The position numbers and the translations under genes are program-made. The notes below the pieces were generated by a model, which was given only the letters and a program-made list of their open reading frames with translations, searched no databases and was not told the DNA's origin. Below, in pieces: positions 44,720 to 57,677 of a DNA stretch of 64,000 nucleotides; the stretch's first letter is position 1, and every line of letters begins with the position of its first letter. Source of the DNA: Spisula solida (Eukaryota; Mollusca; Bivalvia; Venerida; Mactridae); contig OX365954.1 of assembly GCA_947247005.1 (NCBI GenBank), forward strand, positions 202,001-266,000. The letters are read 5' to 3'.

Positions 44720-47509
44720 CTGAAAATACATAAGAAATAATTATAGTATAAAATAATACCTTATAAAACATAGGGCAAGATTAAGGTGTATTACAAACTG
44801 GATCTCCGCTTGGATGTCTGTGAATTTTCCACACACGAGATTTCACATACAGATGCTTCTTGATCAAAATTTGAATCATCTGATAAATGCACGAAAATGT
44901 CAAACATCTTCAGTTGCAGTCTGTTTATTGTACTGATCAGAAATCACAACCAACATATAACATATGAGTACATTCCTACTTGCAGGAAATGCCAGAACAG
45001 AATGTTAGCAAAACGCTCAAGGTCATTCAGCAACGTCACGAAATGTAGGGAATGTGGAAGTTGTTTTTTGTGTCTTTATGAATGTAAATAATGGTGTGTC
45101 TGCCCAGCATGATTGTTGTAACAGGATAATTAGCATCTATAATCTTTAGGATATATCATTAAATATTAAAACAAGTTCCATCCATTCAATAACATTTTTT
45201 ATGACTTATGAATCTGTGTGGGCAATTATACCAATGAAATAGTTCAACCACATTTATAATAGAGAGCTCAGTCACATTAAATATAGTAGAAGTTTCAATG
45301 ACTAAAATGATTTTCTAAAATTACATTTTTCTTAGATATCTATTTTTTTATTAATATGTGGTTTCCTTTTATATAACGAAAATCATACTACTAAAGTGAT
45401 AGTCGCTGGCTTTAATTGTTCGGGACAAAATCCAACAGCAATTTCTCATAGCAGCAGTATATTAATAATGGCAGGTTGCTATTAGTACAGATTATTTCAA
45501 TTTACCAAAAACAAACAAGAATGTGAATATATCATCAAGTTTTGCAGAAAATGGCAAATTGTTGTTTATTTCACAAATAACATAAAACTGGAAAATTGGA
45601 CAGGGAGAAATTAAATGAAAGATGATTCAATTATAATACAGCAAAATTATTCTCAATTATATTGCAATACTTTATAGTTAAAGCAACACAAATGAGAATG
45701 TTAAGATCTATTCATTCAAAAAGGAGTATCATAAAGCAAATAAAAGCAACCAGAGCATTTCAGACAAGGTTTGTTATATGTTAATATCAGAAATGCAGAG
45801 TATGTCCAATATGAATTTAATCAAATTCAGAATTTCATTGATCCATTTTGTTTATGATAAACGGGCAATAACATAAAGTATATGAATGTATTTGGCAACA
45901 GTTACTGCAGATTGAGATGAAACTATTGATGGATACTTTAAAGTTTCAAGGTCAGATAATTATCATGTACATGATCTGTATTGATAACACTCCGCACACG
46001 CTTACACATGTAATAAAACATATTTTTTGTACCTATATCACACGAGGCCTATCAGTAAATGCTGACATTTTCACCCTGAATGAAATAAACTACCATATGT
46101 CAAGTAGGCGCTAACAGACATGTTGTCAGATATGTAAGATTTTTGCTTTTGTTTTTATAATAAAATCTTGATATGTTCACCTGACCACAGAGGGCATCAG
46201 ATGGTTCAAACCTGCACTACTGACAGTTCAAGCAAGCATGTATCTTCATGGTAAACAATCCTACAGAAAGTGACCATTTCATTCGGCCTACATGTCAGAA
46301 GATTTCACACCAATCATGTAGATCATATTTCACCATGTTTTTACATGCCTATTGTCTCGTATTGATATGCTTACAATATGATTGACATAGAGTGCTGGTT
46401 GGAACACGGCTTATACTCTCATGTTGTTCCTCTCTGTCACTCAAACCTTACATTTACTGGGATACTGTTTCAGGATTGCTTAAAATTACAGATGTGAATT
46501 AACTTTAAGGATGTTGAACTGCGTGGACATTCTAGATGGTCAAACCAAACGAAAGTAACCTTCAGCAAAACGGAACAACCCTCAGACAAGTAAATAAATC
46601 AAATATACATCCACAGAACAGACTTAAGGCCTAGATTAAATTAAGGTTTGTTTGCTGTTTCCTGACTAACCATAAAAAAGCCTCCTAACTCAAAATGTAT
46701 TTTTTACATACAAATAATATGTTGAATTAAAGCCCACTTAAATAGTATAATTACAATAATTATTGTGTAAAATATGAACCGCAACATGCAAATAAATAAA
46801 TTATACCAAGAATTTCTGTATATTTTTAAATTTCAAATTTTTAGATGATCAAAATTAATACTGAATTAAAACAATTATGAAAAACCGCCACTGTTTTCCT
46901 TATATTTAAATTCTAAAACTAATAAATTTCATGCCTAACTTATTAATTCCTCAAGATTCATGCACATTTGCAGTAGCCAATAAGAAAGCCCTGGATATTT
47001 TAAATACAACAACAATGAGTTCTGGCAATAATGTAACATATATACCAACAGTAAACATGTACTGTTATTTGAGATATTATTTGTGGAAGCATTTAATACA
47101 CTGTGGTTCTATAACTACCATTTATATACAATGAAGCCTGACAGTTTCGGTCTATAGCTCAACATTACCAGAAATTTTCTTGAGTCATTATAATCAATTC
47201 AAAAAGCAGTCAGACTTCATGTTTCTTGTCTTTTTATTGTAGCGTAACTGACAATCTCGCAGATAGAATCAGAATATAATATATAGAATTTTAACGAAAT
47301 CAGGCGATAGTTTGACGACATCACAGACATATTACATTCCCTTATCCATACCCCAATACCTCACAAAACACCAGCAATAACAACTTGAATGACGAAACAC
47401 GATACAGGAACTTTTTAAAAGGAGATCAAATTAGACATCATACCTTCTCTGAAATGAAGGTAAAATAAAACTCTTCAAAACAATATGGGAATTATTTAGA
47501 AATTGAAAA

Positions 47510-48535
47510 AAAAATAGTTTATGACCACAAATGACCCATTTACAAACTTGACCTATATTTTATACAGACAAACATTGTGACCAAATAGATTAGGTAAAAC
47601 AGGTCACCTCTAGAGTGTTAACAAGGTTTTTCTTCAATGTGACCTTGTGACCTAGTTTTTGACCCAAGATGACCAAGTTGCGAACTTGACCTAAATTTCA
47701 TAAAAACACATATTGTGACCTTGTTTCATTCTAATTACATCATAAATATGACACTAGAGTGTTAACAAGGTTTTTCTTTTATTTGACCTGGTGACCTAGT
47801 TTTTGACCCCAGATGACTCAACTTGACCTAGATTTCATAGAGACATAAATATTGACCAAGTTTCATTAAGATTATGTCAAAAATGTGACCTCTACAGTGT
47901 TAACAAGGTTTTTCTTTGATGTGACCTAGTGACCTAGTTTTTGACCCTAGATGACCCAATTACGAACATGACCTAGATTTCATAGAGACATACAGTGTGA
48001 CCAGGTTTCATTAAGATTATGTCAAAAATCTGACCTCTAGAGTGTTAACAAGGTTTTTCTTTGATTTGACCTGGTGACCTAGTTTTTGACCCCAGATGAC
48101 TCAATTACGAACTTGACCTAGATTTCATAGAGACATACATTTTGACCAACTTTCATTAAGATTTTGTCAAAAATATGACCTCTAGAGTGTTAACAAGGTT
48201 TTTCTTTGATGTGATCTAGTTTTTGACCCCAGATGACCCAATTACGAACTTGACCTAGGTTTTATAAAGACATACAATGTGACTAAGTTTCATTAAGTTT
48301 ATGTAAAGAATGTGACCTCTAGAGTGTTAACAAGGTTTTTCTTTGATGTGACCTAGTGACCTTTTTTATGACCCCAGATGACCCAATTTCAAACTTGACC
48401 TAGATTTTATAGAGACATACATTGTGACCAAGTTTAAAAAGATTAAGAGAAAACTATGACCTCCAGAGTGTTAACAGTCCAATTGTTGACGGCGCACGAG
48501 GGATGACAGACAAAAGGGTGATCACAATAGCTCAC
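47510..48535. repeat. Tandem array, about 141-bp unit x about 7, TGACCT-rich
   Basis: A diverged family member of 12752-14128: the shared phrases gtgacctagtttttgacccc, acttgacctagatttcat and aacaaggtttttctttgat recur every 137-146 bp. The right edge (caattgttgacgg ... gtgatcacaatagctcacctt) matches the right edge of the first locus. The left edge is not clear. It lies within the dystroglycan intron. Confidence 0.8.
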
Positions 48536-50259
48536 CTTGAGTGAATGTTCCTCTTCGTCTTACAGAAATGTACAGGTTTTATGTCAATTCAAACCAAATT
48601 TATCAGTCAGGACTGGAGGACAGTTTTCACAGAGCCTGTCCAGCAAATTATTCAAACAACTTCTCCTCCTAAACCACTCAGTCAATTTCAACCAAACATT
48701 CAATGTGCCCACATTTTGTACAGTACAGTAAAGCGCACACACCCCGTAGATATGATTCAATTTCTTACACTTTTAACATTATGAGTCATCTATCGTATCA
48801 AACATGTTTTCTGACTAAATGTCAACATTTAGTTGCCTAAAGTATAATGTTCAAAGTGACAAGGAATCAAACACAAAACACATTCATCTTATCAAACAGT
48901 TGCTATGATACGACAGGAATGTCAAGTACCAAATTGTTGGTTTCAGAGGCAAGCCTACGGTATATAATAACATTTACCACAAATGCACCTTCCATAACAT
49001 ATAAATCACACAAAGTCAAGCATTTGATAGAAGATTGGAAGATTCTTGAGTCACAACATTTCACAATGGTTGCCTGGCAACACAAGCTACACCTAATATG
49101 ACACACAGCAGAGAAAAGTCTTACACAGTCATTCATTATTTTAATAGGGAACCCTGAACAAGTTCTAGTTCAAAACACTTTGAATCATTAATTTTCATAA
49201 CCAGTGTGACTCGTATAACACTGTAACATTAGTTTTCTCATTACATTAATTTTAAATACATGTACACGTATATAACCAAGTGTTTTAAACAAATACAAGT
49301 ATCCAGTAAAACACCAAAGTGTTCTTGTATAATCAGTGTCTACATTCATTGAGTTAATAAAATGCCAGAGCTAATCAGTGCCAAACTATCTAGAAACTTG
49401 TGCAACCTGATTCTTTCTTTGAAAATAATAAGACAAAAATACCAAGCATTCTAACTCACCGACCCACAAACAACATTGCACATTGTTTGAGTGCCTGATA
49501 AGCCAACATTGTGTGCATTTGTAACCAGATAAAGATAAACTTGAGACTAAAATAATAACTCTTGACTTGTGAGAACGTTTACAGTATCAAAGCAATATAG
49601 CGGTTAAAAAACTTGTACCTAAACTTTAAAATTTGCACTAATTTTAGTTGAAAAGGGGGCATAATTTCAATAACATGTTTGATAGTTACCTACTCCTGCA
49701 CACAGGTTGGGGTCAAGATGGTAAACAAGTATGCAAAGTATCAAAGCAATATGTCAATGAACTTTGAAAATGTAAGAGGTTAAAAAAACTTGTACATAAA
49801 CTTTAACATTAGCATTAAATGCAGATACCAACACCGACACTCTGGTGACTGCAATAGCTATACGTTATTCTTCCAAGAGTGGAGCTAAAAACTTGTTTTA
49901 CAAATAAAAATACAAAACTAGTATAGTTCAGCAGACATATAAATTTATGATTTACCAAAGTTGTATGATAATTGTCCATGAAGAATGCCAGACAAACAAA
50001 AACACCATTTTATGTTATATATAAAACAGACAAGAAACAGGGAAAATAAGATAAAATCGCCCAAAAATCGTGATGGCAAATGTATTCACATCTATATACA
50101 CTGGGGAAAATATCAGGAGAAAGTTTAATAAACAATAGAAACAATGATATAGTTTGTGATGACTATAACAAATTATAACAGGTAGAAAATTTAATATACA
50201 AAGGAAACAATGATATATACATAAGTTAAATTGCCATATAAAAAACACTTCATTACACC

Positions 50260-50293
50260 AAAGACCTAAATATACACGTATATTTAGGTCTTT
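50260..50293. repeat. 34-bp near-perfect palindrome
   Basis: aaagacctaaatatac and its exact inverse are separated by 2 bases. Confidence 0.8.
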
Positions 50294-53200
50294 GATTACA
50301 CTCTCGGCATCATAATATCTGGTGCTAACTGAGCGTTCACAGAAAACAGGGATGAAAAGTAAGGGAAGTCAACATTTCTGACAAAATTACACAGATTACA
50401 CATTAGAATGTAAACAGACATTGTGCAATTCAATATGGAATTATTATAAACAGATCAAGTGAAAAACATCAGTGAGAAAATATCTTGCAAAGAAGACAAA
50501 AAATCTCATTATGATAGATTGATTTTTATGCAAGCCTGAACTCATCCATCAATCAAACAGCAGATCCAAAAACTGCTGAGGTTTTCATGTCATTCTATTC
50601 CAAGAAGTCTTGCACATTCACATCGGAGTTCAAAGAGGTTGGAAAAAACATTTCAGAACAAAAAATTAATAATCTTCTCAAATTTTGATCAACAAATGAT
50701 TCTAGAATAATCGTGATTCTGAATCGGTGAGCGGTGTGACAATAGCAATATACACTCAGGTGAGTTAAAAACCAACTAACACTTGAAGCCAATTACCATT
50801 CAGAACAAAAACAACTTTCCACTTATTTCCAAAAGATTTAGAAAACTAGAGAGTACTATTGGATGATAAATGATACAGCAAGTTTTGTGAGTGGAATATT
50901 GTTATTTATTAAACAGTTTTGCAGAGAACAAAGCACCTTATCAACCCAATCAGGCTAGAGCAAAACACTGAAACACTGAAACACCATTATATTTCAACAA
51001 CAAAAACACTTTCAACTGTATCTCAAATCAATAATCTTCCAAGTTTGGTTTCAATTTTGGGTTTAAATGAAGATATATTACTTTCAGTGAATAGAATTTT
51101 TGGGTCGTCCATTTTTGTGCAAACTTAGGAATTGATATAACACGATCTTTAATTGAAACAAGCTGAGACAAAAAGCCACAGTTGAAAGCAAAAACTATTA
51201 ATATAAAACTTGTTTGTTTCCAAAATCTTGATATATTGACAATGAGCAAGCAAACTTGCTTGCTTTTCTAAAATAACTTGGATAATCTACAAAAACTGAA
51301 CATCAAGTTCATCCATGAAGCAGAATGGAAGTTATATTTATGTGTCTACAAGGAACAATTCAGCTTTCTTGGAAACTCAATATGTATGGTTCAGTATTTG
51401 AAACAGAGATTATTTGAAATAAAGACAAATTAACAGAACAGAACTGTATTTAATATACAACACAGATGCTGGTGAAATTCTCACAAAGTTATAATTTGTT
51501 GCTGTAACAATTAGTTACAATACCTGGTAACGTTACCATATTTAATAGCTCAAGCTAATATTTAAAATCTGCATCACAAGGTGCTTCTTATGAGCCTTTT
51601 TTCATGAAATTTGGAACAGGTCATGTTGACCAAACTGAAGTTGAGAAGGCTAGTTTTTCCATATAAAGTAAAGAGTAGTTTTCACACAATTATTTCTTGT
51701 TTTCTCAAAATAGCGTTTCGTACTTACAACCTTCTCATTATAAGCCAGCGATATATTCATTGATTTTTGTGGTACATTCACTGACATGTACATACAGTTA
51801 GAGTTTCACTGAAACAATTCACTTGTGAAAAATAAAGCATTGTTAATTGAAACAGAAAGCCAAGATTTGAGACACAGGTGCTCTGACATTCAATGCACAC
51901 TGTCTAATGTTCAAATTCTAATACTATCAGTAATGTGATAAAACGGAACTACATAAGCAATGATTACACAATCTCATTAAAATCAGATCCTAACATTTCT
52001 TCCATTCCTTTACGCTGTTAGAGATCTGACTACACTCCGTTCTGGCGCACAATGACGTCACATAGCCTCAGCAGTATTTCACCACACTTTCAGAATTGTG
52101 GAAGAAGTGATTGGATTGAATAAAGTAAAGTTCACATCGACATGACCCTATACAGAGTGTCCTCATATCCTATATCAACGTAAAGTAGTGAAGGGTAATA
52201 AAGGTCTGATTTTAATGTGATTCAATGATTACTTAACTTGATTGAAATGAAACATGCACAACTACCATTATATAACCTACTGGTCATTAAATTCCAGTTA
52301 AAACTTGTCAAGCATATCTTTATATAACACAGTGATCATACTGAGGTATTATATTCCTATACTCAAACTTTGGAAGTATATTATAACAATATCATATACA
52401 TGTAGGTATACATGATGTCTATGTTCAGTTTGATGGAATTATTCAGTAACAACATAACCATCTCAATCATCAAGCTTATCGTCCAACTCTTTCCACCTTT
52501 GTAGTGGTAGTGAATTTTTACAGGAAATAAAAAGTAATCAGGAGCCAGGAGGTATATGGAGGAAGGGTTACGGGTCATGATCATCTAGGACTATTGGAAT
52601 CCTGGATTTATGAAGGTAACCAATAACTATCCAATGTCATGATCAAACAATAACAAATCAAATGTGGTATGATTACAATGATAATAATACTGATTGCAAA
52701 ATTATGCCCCTAGGTTAATTCTCGAAATAAAAAAAGTACTCAAAATGCCCCTAGGATAATTCTCGAAATAAAAAAAATGTATGTTACAAGTTCACAGTGA
52801 GATTTTGATGACATGAAAGCTTACATGGTACAATAAAGCTGTGGCATGAACTCATTAACTGTAATCATGTAACATTTGTGTAGAAGATTATCTAATCACA
52901 ATCCTTCTGGGCCCAATCAAACTGATGAAATTCTGGAAGTTACAGAAAGTTTAATTCAGGATAAGCATGATAAAACTTGTAATAAGCTTGATAATTAACC
53001 AACACAAAGCCCTCTTCATCACCAATGTTACATAGTCATCATTTCAGAAAAATTCTGATTTAATTCAGGGGCATGGAAACATTATTATTTGTGTTTTGTA
53101 TGTTTAAATGTATTTGTGGGTCAAAGTCAAGGTCATTAATGTTAATCGCTAACAAAAATATAGGGATGCATTTTGTGTTAGTTTTAGTGTTGCTATTTAT

Positions 53201-55499
53201 GAACATAGCATGGAGTTCTAGTGACTCTAAGAGAAAACTAATCTACACAGTCGAAATCGTAATTATAACATTTATTTTAGTGTCGCTAGAGAACCGTAAC
53301 AACCACAAATTTGGAAACGGTTGCTACAGTGATAAATATGAGAAAATAAAGATTCAAATCCATTAAATTTATTGATTTTATCAAACCAACATAGGAAAGT
53401 ACCTCAATGAACCATCTAGTGAATTAGTTTAAGTTATGGTAATTTTCTTGCCTTTAAGCTGATACAATTCTTCGATACAATTCTTTGTTGGCAGGTTGTC
53501 ACGGTGAATGACATTCTATACAGAAATAACTGTCTTTCTAGATTAAGATTTTGTTAGTAGAAATTACGTAATGATCGAAAACATTTATAGGGAAAGAAGA
53601 AAATAGGATTTTATATCAATAGTCTGAACTTGGATTAACAGAAATAGCGGGAAAAATGTCATTCAACTTTGATCATCCAAGTTTGGCAAATTGTCCTTCT
53701 TATACTAATATATATTTCTCAGATAGAAGTGTAAAATTTCCACGTTTCCAAGACTGCTACTTAAATGCCAGACTCACTGCCCTGGCATGTATACTGCCCA
53801 ACATGTTAATAAACTCATATGCATAAAAGATAACATAATTGAATAGCAGTAACAGAATTTCTATCTAAAGCATAAATTGATGCTAAGTATCATGTCCAAC
53901 ATTTGAATCGAGAACTCGTAATGGTTGCAAATTTCTATATTTGCAAAATGGCCGCGATTTCCGTATTTGCAATGTCTTTTTGCATCTAATCTTGAACAGA
54001 GCTCATTATACTCATATATTAATTCACCATCTGATATATCATACAGCATAGAGTACTGGAATATACAGCAACCATTTTATAGCCTGTATGAAGCATGACC
54101 TTCCAGCAATCATATCCCACATAGATAGGACCAGATTATCTCCCCATAAAACTGAATTTAATTATGTGTTTGTGTCACTTAGTGATGTTGCTTCAATTAT
54201 TCTTAATAAGAACATGGGTTTTCCTCTATAATCTGAGTAATACCAGGAAAACATGAAGGGGACAAAATTATGTTACAGATCTGCATTAAAGTTCCCACAA
54301 TATGTACCAATACATTATTAGTGCATTTATCCTGATCACATTTCACATCTCCGTAATTGATTACTCACAGTTCCTCTGGTCAGACACTTCAACCCTAATG
54401 TAAGGCCAAAGGTAAAAGTATTTAGCTGCATCGATTTACTGGAAGTGAGTGACGGAGAAATGACGACTAAGGAATTGAACATTATTTGTCAGTGTACTGA
54501 ATGAAAGCTGAGGTTCAGTTACATATATAGGAACATTTGAATTCCCAAGTCAGACAGGCTGTATGTGCAGGACCTGGCTGGCTACGTTACATAAACAAGA
54601 ATTCCAAAAAGGCCAAGATATCAAATTCAGACAATATGGGTATAAGGTTCATTAGAAAATGGATGCAGGTTATTACTCAATGGCATTATATCTACAACAT
54701 AATTTAACAACATTATATCTACTAAAATAAACACAATGACGTTTCTAGACTGTCTACCAGATAAATCGACAGAATAGGAAAAGGTCACTAAATACCTTAA
54801 CGCTATAGCATGTCTTAAGGCAACTAGACATTATGGAAAAATATGATAATCGCATCCACAGACATAATCCAGCATTGTTTACATTTATATCTCTGTCAAA
54901 TTGCATCAAAGTCATCAGGGAATGTCTGACCTACCATCTTCTGGCTACTCAATAACCAGCACAATGTCTACCAGCATGCACATGTAAGACAGAGACTTGC
55001 AGTATAAGCGGGCAAAGCAATAAATGTATAAATGGAAACTTTCTGGAATATGAGAAACACTTTCATGTTGCAGGAACTGTAAGTAATTACTGAAAATCAC
55101 TTAATTTCGCGATTTTTCCAAAAATTTCAAGATTTTATTGTTCGCGAGAATTTTGAATTTGCGTCATTTTCAATGTCCAATTCCCAACTTTGTACAAAAG
55201 TGATTTACAATATGGTATCAAGGTGTAAGCAGGACAATTCATTGATTTCAACATAGCTGTGCAACAGTAAATTGTATATCACAGTGCCATGACCAGATTC
55301 ATCTATGTCAATATAACTGCAGACTCGGCAATATTGGAATCAGATTTGATTTGCCAGCAATAGGGTTGAACATTTGAACATTTTTACTTTGTACTGACAG
55401 CTCTTGGTCTACATCTCTGGTGAATGGAGATGGTATGTAAAGTTGAATGTAAGTCTCTTGTCAGTATATATAATCAATATTGTATGTAAATACTTAAAA

Positions 55500-55610
55500 G
55501 TCGTATTGATGCAGCAATATGTAAAGACGTAAATAGGCGTATATATGCAGTGATATGTAAAGACGTAAATAGGCGTATATATACAGCGATATGTAAGGAC
55601 GTAAATAGGC
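55500..55610. repeat. 36-bp tandem repeat, 3 copies
   Basis: gacgtaaatagg recurs at 55526, 55562 and 55598, with gtatatatgcagtgatatgt between copies. Confidence 0.85.
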
Positions 55611-55636
55611 CTTAACAAGACTGCGTTCAATAAACG

Positions 55637-55910
55637 CTTATGCCCCCTGTGGAAGCCTTGTCCATAAATAAGTCTAAGTCCAAAATTAGGTCAAGGTGAA
55701 GGTCAAAATGGGGTCAGGTGATACAGGTGTGTGATGAGTGTTCATATACAACATCCATGCAAGTTTGGAAGCTTTGTAGCAAGCCAAAATGATGCTAGAA
55801 GAAACGGTCAATTTGGGTTAACCAGGACGGACGGACGAACGGACGAACAGACGAACGGACGGACAGGTGAATTACTATATGCCTCCCGATCTATCGATAC
55901 GGGGGCATAG
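55637..55910. mobile_element. Short interspersed element with tatgccccc ends and acgg microsatellite
   Basis: It begins cgcttatgccccctgtgg and ends gatacgggggcata, inverse over the core tatgccccc. The interior has aggtcaaggtgaaggtcaa and ends in an acggacggacgaacgg microsatellite. The same microsatellite lies near the end of the 12752-14128 element, so both may belong to one broad family of bivalve repeats. Confidence 0.55.
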
Positions 55911-56734
55911 AAAGTCGTATATATGAAGGAATGGGTTAGGGGTCCATGGAGTAATGAGTAAGTTACATAAACTTGCCAGTGACAACTATCTGATTAGTAT
56001 TCCAAGCTATTAGGATAGAACCAACAACCACAGACAGGCACCATGGGTGACTCACCGACCTCAATAAAACTTGCTGGTTCTAGGCTGTCTCTTTGTTTCA
56101 CATCTAATAAGACGTTCATTTGGACAGATTTGATACAAATGGGCAAAATACCAGAACAAACAAAAGCCAGACAAAGCTTCAACACAAAGAGATAAAAATC
56201 TCTGCAAATGACAACAAATATATACATCTTTTATAGGATAAACAAGTGTTACAGACTATAGTGGCACAGGGCATAGTGTAGGTTGACCATGAACAACAGG
56301 TGGATGCTGGAAATGTTTGTATATACTCATTAACAATAAGATTTACCACTTATAATTATCAGGCTGTACAACACTCCCCCTGTTCATATCCTATATATAT
56401 ATAACTTTGATAATTAAGCCATTTCCCTAGTAAAAGCTGCCTCCACCAAACTTAACATCCTATTGTTCCCAGGTTATCTTAATGGGCTGTGTTATGACAA
56501 AAACATTTAAGGATGGAATGAGGACAGATAAGGCAACAGCTGCCAGAATACTTCAACATATACTCCAAAAACATGAAAATCAGTCAGGAATGAAGAACTT
56601 ATAATAGTTGTGAAATAACAAAGAAATCTCAATAATAAGACCCAGGCTCCCTCAAAAAGTTTTTAAACTTGTCAGTCCAAATTGGTAAAACCATTAAACG
56701 TTTCTCTTTCTCTAATAGTGTGGTGGTCTCAATA

Positions 56735-57545
56735 ATGAGGCAGGGCTGTTCCAAACTTTAGGGATGTGAGGCAGGGCTGTTCCAAACTCAAGAGATGAGT
56801 AGCAGGGCTGTTCCAAACTTTAGAGATGTGAGGCAGGGCTGTTCTAAACTCAAGAGATGAGTAGCAGGGCTGTTCCAAACTTTAGAGATGTGTGGCAGGG
56901 CTGTTCCAAACTTTAGGGATGTGAGGCAGGGATGTTCCAAACTTTATGGATGTGAGGCAGGGCTGTTCCAAACTTTAGAGATGTGAGGCAGGGTTGTTCC
57001 AAACTTTAGGGATGTGAGGCAGGGCTGTTCCAAACTTTAGAGATGTGAGGCAGGGCTGTTCCAAACTGTAGGGATGTGAGGCAGGGCTGTTCCAAACTTT
57101 AGAGATGTGTGGCAGGGCTGTTCCAAACTTTAGGGATGTGAGGCAGGGATGTTCCAAACTTTAGAGATGTGTGGCAGGGCTGTTCCAAACTTTATGGATG
57201 TGAGGCAGGGATGTTCCAAACTTTAGGGATGTGTGGCAGGGCTGTTCCAAACTTTAGAGATGTGAGGCAGGGATGTTCCAAACTTTAGAGATGTGTGGCA
57301 GGGCTGTTCCAAACTTTAGAGATGTGAGGCAGGGATGTTCCAAACTTTAGAGATGTGTGGCAGGGATGTTCCAAACTTTAGGGATGTGAGGCAGGGATGT
57401 TCCAAACTTTAGGGATGTGAGGCAGGGCTGTTCAAAACTTTAGGGATGTGAGGCAGGGCTGTTCAAAACTTTAGAGATGTGTGGCAGGGATGTTCCAAAC
57501 TTTAGAGATGTGTGGCAGGGCTGTTCAAAACTTTATGGATGTGGT
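56735..57545. repeat. 31-bp tandem array, about 26 copies
   Basis: The unit is ggcagggctgttccaaactt plus tagagatgtga. Variants mix freely between copies: ctg or atg before ttcc, gagat or gggat, gtgag or gtgtg. A frame through part of it on the minus strand is a by-product. Confidence 0.95.
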
Positions 57546-57613
57546 CCTTTTCGTTAAAACCCTGTAAGTTTTGGAAAATATTGGCAAAACTGATAATTAA
57601 ATTTGGGAACAAA

Positions 57614-57677
57614 CAGCATGATTTTAAAGATATTCTTTAGTTCCTCCCGTCTAAAGAATATCTTTAAAATCATGCTG
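57614..57677. repeat. Perfect 27-bp inverted repeat with 10-base loop
   Basis: The arm at 57614-57640 (starting cagcatgattttaaag) is matched exactly by 57651-57677; the loop is ttcctcccgt. It could be a short foldback element or a hairpin RNA if transcribed; nothing else supports an RNA gene. Confidence 0.85.

Noticed and set aside
48537..49101. Overlapping short plus-strand frames at the edge of the intronic TGACCT array
   Set aside because: They lie inside the dystroglycan intron next to a repeat and have no family resemblance.
56975..57157. 60-codon minus-strand frame with repeated HISKVWN-like phrase
   Set aside because: It is a by-product of the 31-bp array, whose unit length is not a multiple of three, so the frame rotates.
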